Origin: Ensifer sp. PDNC004 | GTDB taxonomy: Bacteria > Pseudomonadota > Alphaproteobacteria > Rhizobiales > Rhizobiaceae | Direction: 5' to 3' | Length of the DNA stretch: 64,000 nt | Assembly (NCBI RefSeq): GCF_016919405.1 | Contig: NZ_CP070354.1 | Location: forward strand, 566,001 to 630,000 | Shown: positions 59,397 through 64,000 of the stretch, piece after piece | How the letters are laid out: each line of letters begins with the position of its first letter | Position numbering within the stretch: the first letter of the stretch is position 1 | Made by a program: the position numbers and the translations under genes | Notes under the pieces: generated by a model | What the model was told of the DNA's origin: nothing | Seen by the model: only the letters and a program-made list of their open reading frames with translations | The model's database searches: none

Positions 59397-61013
59397 ATGA
59401 AGGCGCTCGTCTATGAAGGACCGGGACGCAAGTCGCTCATGGAGCGGCCGATACCGACGATCGTTGCTGGAACCGACGCCATTGTGAAAATCACGAGGAC
59501 GACGATATGCGGGACGGATCTGCATATTCTCAAAGGACACGTGCCGAGTTGCGCAGCCGGCCGTATTCTCGGTCATGAGGGTGTGGGTATCGTGGAAGAA
59601 ACAGGGGGCGCGGTGAGCCAGTTCAAGAAGGGCGACCACGTCCTGATCTCCTGCATATCGTCTTGCGGCAAATGCGACTACTGCCGCCGCGGAATGTACT
59701 CCCACTGTACCTCTGGCGGATGGATTCTCGGGAACACCATCGACGGTACCCAAGCCGAGTACGTCCGCATTCCGCATGCCGACACCAGCCTTTACCCGAT
59801 TCCAAGAGGTGCTGACGAAGAGGCGCTCGTTATGCTCAGCGATGTTCTTCCAACCGGCTTCGAATGCGGCGTGCTCAACGGCAAGGTGGAGCCGGGTGCG
59901 ACGGTTGCCATAGTCGGTTGCGGGCCGATCGGATTGGCGGCGTTGATAACGGCGCAACTCTACTCACCAGCCGAACTCATTATGATCGACGTTGACGAGA
60001 ACCGCCTCACAGTTGCACGCCGTTTCGGTGCGACACAGACAATACAGGCGAGTGGTGACGTTGCCTCGCGAGAAGTGATGAGGCTGACACAGGGAAAGGG
60101 TGTCGATACTGCGATCGAGGCGGTTGGGATCCCCGCCACATTCCAACTCTGCCAGGACATCGTCGCACCCGGGGGCGTAATCGCGAATATAGGCGTCCAC
60201 GGCGCCAAGGCCGATTTGCATCTGGAGACGCTCTGGTCGAGAAACGTCAAGATCACGACGCGACTAGTCGATGCGGCAACAACTTCATTGCTTTTAAGAA
60301 CCGTACAATCTGGAAAAATCGATCCCAAGGACCTCATTACACATCGCTTCAATCTCAGACAGATTAGCGAGGCATATGAGACCTTCGGGAATGCCGCGCG
60401 CACGAAAGCGCTTAAGGTGATAATCGAGACGGATTTTGCTCAAAGTCTGCAGGCAGTCGTTACGACAGAACAGCAGACCAAGAACTCGACTGCAACAGAC
60501 GTTTGGAGCTGCAATCTCATCACGCGGAGCGGTCTTGTCCTCCATGTCCGTCCTGTTCGTCCTGAAGACGACGTACGTTTGGCCGAGTTTTTCACCCATC
60601 TAACGCCGCAAGATTTGCGCTTCCGCTTTCTCGGTGGGGTCAGGGAGGTCAGCCGCGAGCGTCTCCTTTCGATGACAAATGTCGATCACCGCCTGACCGA
60701 AAATTTCCTCGCATTCGGTGATGATAGTGAGAAGATCATCGCCACCGCCATGGTAGCCCGCGACGCTTCGACGGAAAGGGCAGAAGTTGCGATCTCCGTT
60801 CGTGCTGAACACAAACATATGGGCGTCGCTTGGGAGTTGCTGCGCCATGTCGCTCGATTTGCGGAAGCGTCGGGCGCCAAGTCCCTAGAATCGCTCGAAA
60901 GTCGAGCAAACCATGAGGCGATCGAACTCGAACAGGAACAAGGTTTCGTGGCAATTCCCTATGAGGATGATCCGACCCTCGTCCTCATTCGCAAAGATTT
61001 GCGACAAGGCTAG
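59397..61013 (+). CDS. Zinc alcohol dehydrogenase fused to a GNAT acetyltransferase
   Basis: A 538-residue two-domain protein. Residues 1-350 form a medium-chain zinc dehydrogenase: catalytic zinc at CGTDLHILKGH and GHEGVG, structural zinc loop CGKCDYCRRGMYSHC, NAD-binding VAIVGCGPIGLAAL. After a linker (about 350-375) residues 380-538 form a GNAT domain (LHVRPVRPEDDVRLAEFFTH, AEVAISVRAEHKHMGVAWEL, HEAIELEQEQGFV), with the acetyl-CoA loop HKHMGVA weaker than consensus. No stop or frameshift separates the parts. AAGGAG precedes the ATG and an FNR-type box lies upstream. The fusion may couple alcohol or aldehyde metabolism to acetylation. Confidence 0.9.
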   Translation: MKALVYEGPGRKSLMERPIPTIVAGTDAIVKITRTTICGTDLHILKGHVPSCAAGRILGHEGVGIVEETGGAVSQFKKGDHVLISCISSCGKCDYCRRGMYSHCTSGGWILGNTIDGTQAEYVRIPHADTSLYPIPRGADEEALVMLSDVLPTGFECGVLNGKVEPGATVAIVGCGPIGLAALITAQLYSPAELIMIDVDENRLTVARRFGATQTIQASGDVASREVMRLTQGKGVDTAIEAVGIPATFQLCQDIVAPGGVIANIGVHGAKADLHLETLWSRNVKITTRLVDAATTSLLLRTVQSGKIDPKDLITHRFNLRQISEAYETFGNAARTKALKVIIETDFAQSLQAVVTTEQQTKNSTATDVWSCNLITRSGLVLHVRPVRPEDDVRLAEFFTHLTPQDLRFRFLGGVREVSRERLLSMTNVDHRLTENFLAFGDDSEKIIATAMVARDASTERAEVAISVRAEHKHMGVAWELLRHVARFAEASGAKSLESLESRANHEAIELEQEQGFVAIPYEDDPTLVLIRKDLRQG

Positions 61014-61362
61014 TGCGCAGCAGCCTGTTAGTCGGCGGCGCCTTCGAAATTGTGGGTCTCAGCGGGTAGGCAAAATGGCTTGCGGCCGGAGCGCAGTCGC
61101 TATGCGAACCTACATCGCTATGCAAACTTCAACCCGAATTGCGGAGAGAGGGCGGGCCATCAGAGCCCGCCCCCCCATCGCGAGTGCAGTTCACAGCGGA
61201 CTGCCATATCCTGGCCGCGCTCTGGTGCATGGAGTAAAGTTCGAGACGATAGCGGATCACGTTAGCGTGTCCAAACGCCAGGTTGTGCGGATTTTCGCCC
61301 ACGGCTGCTACTTTGGCATGACAATGCATGCCCGGCGGCATTCGAATGGACATCGTCTGACT
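61014..61362. other. Intergenic stretch between convergent genes
   Basis: No convincing gene. It contains the GC-rich hairpin at 61150-61172. Confidence 0.5.
61150..61172. terminator. GC-rich hairpin between convergent genes
   Basis: GGGCGGGC (61150-61157) pairs with GCCCGCCC (61165-61172) across a 7-nt loop. It sits between the dehydrogenase-GNAT gene and the EF-hand gene, which end toward each other. No T-run follows, so factor-dependent or bidirectional termination is only suggested. Confidence 0.45.
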
Positions 61363-61722
61363 TTATTGATCGCGCATGAAGCCCTGTATTTCCTCGGATG
61401 TTACCTTTCCGTCTTTGTTCACATCGACAGCGTCGAAGATCCGCTTATGGATCGCGGTGATTTCGTCGAAGGACAGCGCGCCGTCGCCATTGACGTCGGC
61501 AACGGCAAACATGATTTTCATCATAGGACCGTGCATCATGCCCGGCCGCATGTAGCCCCTGAAGCGGTTCCACCCTCCGCCCATCATCGCCCCGGGCATC
61601 ATTTCGTAGGCGGGTTGTTCATCTCGGTTCTCGGCCGGAGGCTGTTGAGCGAGGGACAGGGTCGGACTGGTTGATAAGAGCACCGCCGTAATTGCTGCAT
61701 ATGCGCATTTCGCCGTGTCCAT
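61363..61722 (-). CDS. Exported EF-hand calcium-binding protein
   Basis: A 119-residue protein with a signal peptide (to about residue 26, PTLSLAQQ) and two EF-hand loops near the C-terminus: DVNGDGALSFDE and DVNKDGKVTSEE, each with the D-x-[ND]-x-D-G pattern and closing glutamate. The middle is rich in methionine, glycine and proline (PGAMMGGGWNRFRG, MRPGMMHGPM), which could bind metal. GGAGG lies 5 nt before the ATG at 61722. It probably buffers or senses Ca2+ in the periplasm. A TTG-N8-CAA site lies 125 nt upstream. Confidence 0.85.
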   Translation of the reverse strand: MDTAKCAYAAITAVLLSTSPTLSLAQQPPAENRDEQPAYEMMPGAMMGGGWNRFRGYMRPGMMHGPMMKIMFAVADVNGDGALSFDEITAIHKRIFDAVDVNKDGKVTSEEIQGFMRDQ

Positions 61723-62256
61723 GGGATCCTCCATCAATTGTTGGATGTTTGCGGCGCAAGACGCAGATTTGCTTCGCGTGTTGGGCTCACCGCAATCGTA
61801 TCAATAAATCTCAAGTTACCTCCAGAATGAGACGGCGTCCTTGCGCTGCGTCAATACTCAGTCAGGATGTGCAATGGCTCTTCCGACAGCGGTCGATAAG
61901 CATGATGTCAAGTGCAAGTAGCTGTCTCGGATACAACAACTTTCGGTGTTCGCCGGGGTCAACCAACCGCGGCATTCCCGAGGCACGGTTGCTTGTCATC
62001 GCCGTAGCGCACGCCACCTGGGGCAGACTTTGAATGGACAGAGCCTGTCGTCGGGGATCATCGCAGGACCGCCGGGCGGCAAGTTTGTTGGAAATCAATG
62101 CGTATTGCGACGATTTGCTGCAACCTTTCTGACGGAGGTACAAAGATCCAGGCCGCGAGCGGTAAGACGAACCGGTTCAGCCTTCGTGCCGCCGGCTCCA
62201 GCGCCGTCTGATCCATCGGTGAAAGCTGCGGATCTATCGGGTCCGCTTCCGGGAGA
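61723..62256. other. Intergenic stretch without a convincing gene
   Basis: Frames at 61862-62143 and 61946-62272 lack ribosome-binding sites and family resemblance. The only element of note is the FixK-like site at 61841-61854. Confidence 0.45.
61841..61854. promoter_or_regulatory. FixK-like site TTGCGCTGCGTCAA
   Basis: Fits TTG-N8-CAA with C at position 4. Its right half GCGTCAA matches several exact boxes. It is 125 nt from the EF-hand start on the minus strand. Candidate only. Confidence 0.35.
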
Positions 62257-63090
62257 ATGGCGATGCCCTTGACTGTGGAATGGCCAAAAATGATGTGCCT
62301 GCACGAATACATAGCCATTCTTGCAGCATCAAGCAGACAGGATACTCGCGTGGCTGAGACATTGCGACGGCGCTATTTGCACTGTTCCAAGTTTTTCACC
62401 GCACTGTTGGTAATTCTTGCTTGCTTTCCAGCTCATTCTTTTGCGCAAGCGACATATAACGTAGCGTTGCCGGAGGTCGAATTTGGTGCGCGAAAAGTTT
62501 TCTTGATGCTTTTTCTTATGCTTGGCCCGATCAAGATCCTGGTACCGTTTGTGACGATAACCAAGACATGGGAGCCCGCATTTCGACGCAGAGCCACCCA
62601 AAGAGCAATATTCTTCTCCGCCGGCGCACTGGCGGTTGCCGGCCTTCTTGGGCGCACCATGCTTGAGAACTTTGAGATTTCGTTGCCGGTTCTAGCCATG
62701 ACCGGTGGTGTCATTCTTTTCCTGGTGGCGCTGCGAACCATTCTACAGCAATCAGCAAGTCCAACGGATCACGCTCTTGCACCAGACCGCGCGCCGGACA
62801 TGAAACTGGCCTTCTCGCCTCTAGCTTTTCCAACGATCGTCACACCTTACGGGATCGCCGCGGTCATCGTCTTTTCAACGCTTGCAGGCAATCGCCAAGC
62901 TGAAGGCCTGACCGTGGCTGCTATCGTATTGTTGATCCTTGCGCTCGATTGGCTTGCGATGCTCTTCGCCGATGCCCTACTAAAATGGGTCGGGACCTCG
63001 CTTCAGGTTTTGGCAGTGGTGCTCGGTGTCACCCAAGCAGCGCTCGGACTTCAAATCATCCTCCATAGCTTCAACATGATTGAATGGTGA
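62257..63090 (+). CDS. MarC-family membrane protein
   Basis: A 277-residue member of the MarC/UPF0056 family. After a leader containing a hydrophobic segment (FFTALLVILACFPAHSFAQ) comes the MarC membrane domain of about six TM helices: LFLMLGPIKILVPFVTIT, LPVLAMTGGVILFLVAL, SPLAFPTIVTPYGIAAVIV and VVLGVTQAALGLQIIL. The family function is unknown; an earlier link to multiple antibiotic resistance was withdrawn. The N-terminal extension is longer than usual and the true start may be downstream of 62257. Single gene. Confidence 0.85.
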   Translation: MAMPLTVEWPKMMCLHEYIAILAASSRQDTRVAETLRRRYLHCSKFFTALLVILACFPAHSFAQATYNVALPEVEFGARKVFLMLFLMLGPIKILVPFVTITKTWEPAFRRRATQRAIFFSAGALAVAGLLGRTMLENFEISLPVLAMTGGVILFLVALRTILQQSASPTDHALAPDRAPDMKLAFSPLAFPTIVTPYGIAAVIVFSTLAGNRQAEGLTVAAIVLLILALDWLAMLFADALLKWVGTSLQVLAVVLGVTQAALGLQIILHSFNMIEW

Positions 63091-63126
63091 ACATTTCTCG
63101 CTGATCTGCCTGATGCTTCACTGCAG

Positions 63127-64000
63127 TTACTCGTTCACCGATCCTCCCAAACCCTGCATATCGGCGATGCGCGCCAAAGCGGCGTCCTCAGGCAGGAGGT
63201 AGGCCTTGTCGATCATTCGATCGAGCAGATCGCGCTCAGCCCGCAACGCCTGTCTCCGGCTCTCGGGCAGTACGTTTTCAAGGATGTCGATCATGGCATG
63301 AAGCCTCCTCGCGATCTGAAGGTTGTCTGCTCCATAGATCCTGATCTCGCGACACGTGAGCTGGACGAAGTCTTCCCAGTCCGGTGTCGGAAATATCACC
63401 CGCAGGCGTCCGGCTCCGTCACGCAGATACTCATTGCGCAGATCGCGTCCACCAACCGTGGTCAGTAGGCGATGCAGTTGGTCGATTGCCATCACGGCTG
63501 TCGTAGCGTCGTTGATCGCTTTGGAGAGCGCCTTCGTGGCAATATCGACAATGACCCAGAAAGCGAAAGTCGGGTCCTGCTCGATGGTTCGCTCACGCCC
63601 AAACGCAACGCTGCTGCTAAGTTCGCTGGGGGAGATTGTCCTGGCGCCGCCATATAGCCGGAACAACGGCTGGCCACAGGCTACGAAGTCGCCGACGCGT
63701 GCGGCAAGCTCGACGACACCGTCTGTCCGCGAGGCCTGGCTCAGCAGGGATTTTACGTCCACCGCAAGAATGATGTCTGATGAGCCGGCGTGTAAGACGA
63801 CCTCATCCGCCTTTCCGGGAACATCTCGCACCTGCAGTGGCCCCACACTCTCCCTCCAGCGTTCAGGATAAACGCTTTTGATGACGGTGAAGCCTTGCTC
63901 GGCGACACTGTGAATGATGCTGACTGGACGCAGCAATCGAGCTGAATGATCAATCAAGTAGAGAAATGCCGCCAGCGAGAGGACGCCGAGGGCGGCCGAG
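63127..64000 (-). CDS. DUF2254-family membrane protein (partial, runs off the window)
   Basis: The C-terminal 290 residues of a DUF2254 protein. The open frame continues to the window edge (LGVLSLAAFLYLIDHSARLL), so the N-terminal membrane helices lie outside. Visible motifs are DIILAVDVKSLL, VGDFVACGQPLFRLYG, RTIEQDPTFAFWVIVDIATK and ALSKAINDATTAVMAIDQL, all typical of the soluble C-terminal part. The function of the family is not established. It faces the MarC gene, with 36 nt between stops. Confidence 0.88.
   Translation of the reverse strand, partial: SAALGVLSLAAFLYLIDHSARLLRPVSIIHSVAEQGFTVIKSVYPERWRESVGPLQVRDVPGKADEVVLHAGSSDIILAVDVKSLLSQASRTDGVVELAARVGDFVACGQPLFRLYGGARTISPSELSSSVAFGRERTIEQDPTFAFWVIVDIATKALSKAINDATTAVMAIDQLHRLLTTVGGRDLRNEYLRDGAGRLRVIFPTPDWEDFVQLTCREIRIYGADNLQIARRLHAMIDILENVLPESRRQALRAERDLLDRMIDKAYLLPEDAALARIADMQGLGGSVNE

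Noticed and set aside
1..64000. CRISPR arrays, insertion sequences, tRNA or rRNA genes
   Set aside because: No regularly spaced repeats, transposase motifs with flanking inverted repeats, cloverleaf sequences or rRNA-like stretches were seen on either strand by reading; a covariance-model scan could still reveal a small RNA.

Overview
The window reads as chromosome or megaplasmid DNA of an alphaproteobacterium of the order Hyphomicrobiales (Rhizobium / Sinorhizobium / Mesorhizobium type). The grounds are GC-rich codon use, BigR/SqrR-type sulfide control, the alphaproteobacterial ATP-synthase zeta inhibitor family (DUF1476), host-attachment and DUF3775 proteins, and FNR/FixK-type operators. 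No tRNA, rRNA, CRISPR array or intact insertion sequence was seen. At least six decayed genes suggest an accessory region.

Layout. 0-5.7 kb: a PepSY protein, an OmpR-type regulator and its sensor kinase overlap and run into a P1B metal ATPase with a TPCP membrane motif, followed by a secreted cupredoxin and a small exported protein. 5.8-10.1 kb: a sulfur module (SulP remnant, TauE exporter, two YeeE/YedE half-transporters, ETHE1-like persulfide dioxygenase) faces a peroxiredoxin and a BigR/SqrR-type repressor whose two cysteines are 66 residues apart. 10.3-15 kb: ClC channel, DUF4143 ATPase, chemoreceptor remnant, NUDIX hydrolase. 17-22.6 kb: a flippase-like membrane protein, a sulfonate/taurine-type ABC importer, a zinc alcohol dehydrogenase and a DUF5335 protein.

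15.4-61 kb is the striking part. Seventeen exact copies of the palindrome TTGA-N6-TCAA lie in this stretch, each in non-coding DNA upstream of a gene, mostly 55-90 nt before the start codon; about one copy is expected by chance in 64 kb. They front BON and CBS-BON proteins, a PfkB kinase, a phasin-like protein with cytochrome c, an APH/P-loop kinase fusion, a DUF3775 protein, four universal stress proteins, GroEL with a zeta paralogue, PEP synthase, a glucokinase-like pseudoenzyme, Hsp20, a PDZ protease plus site-2 protease, a carbamoyltransferase-like protein with a beta-CASP hydrolase, a PNPOx-fold protein, a DUF3604/PpiC/HupE operon and an alcohol dehydrogenase-GNAT fusion. A Crp/Fnr regulator with the E..SR recognition helix that reads TTGA half-sites, but without the FNR cysteine cluster, is encoded inside the island (48229-48969).

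Taken together this looks like a low-oxygen survival (dormancy) island: protein protection (GroEL, Hsp20, proteases), braking of ATP synthase, redirection of carbon (PEP synthase, PfkB, dehydrogenases), redox and ion transport, and a large Usp/BON/CBS sensor set. Its contents resemble the mycobacterial DosR regulon, but the control is of FNR/FixK type. Pseudogenes (SulP, chemoreceptor, PolX-like, a membrane protein at 43.4-44.0 kb, PAS-receiver, P-type ATPase) are scattered through the window. The last gene (DUF2254) runs off the right edge.
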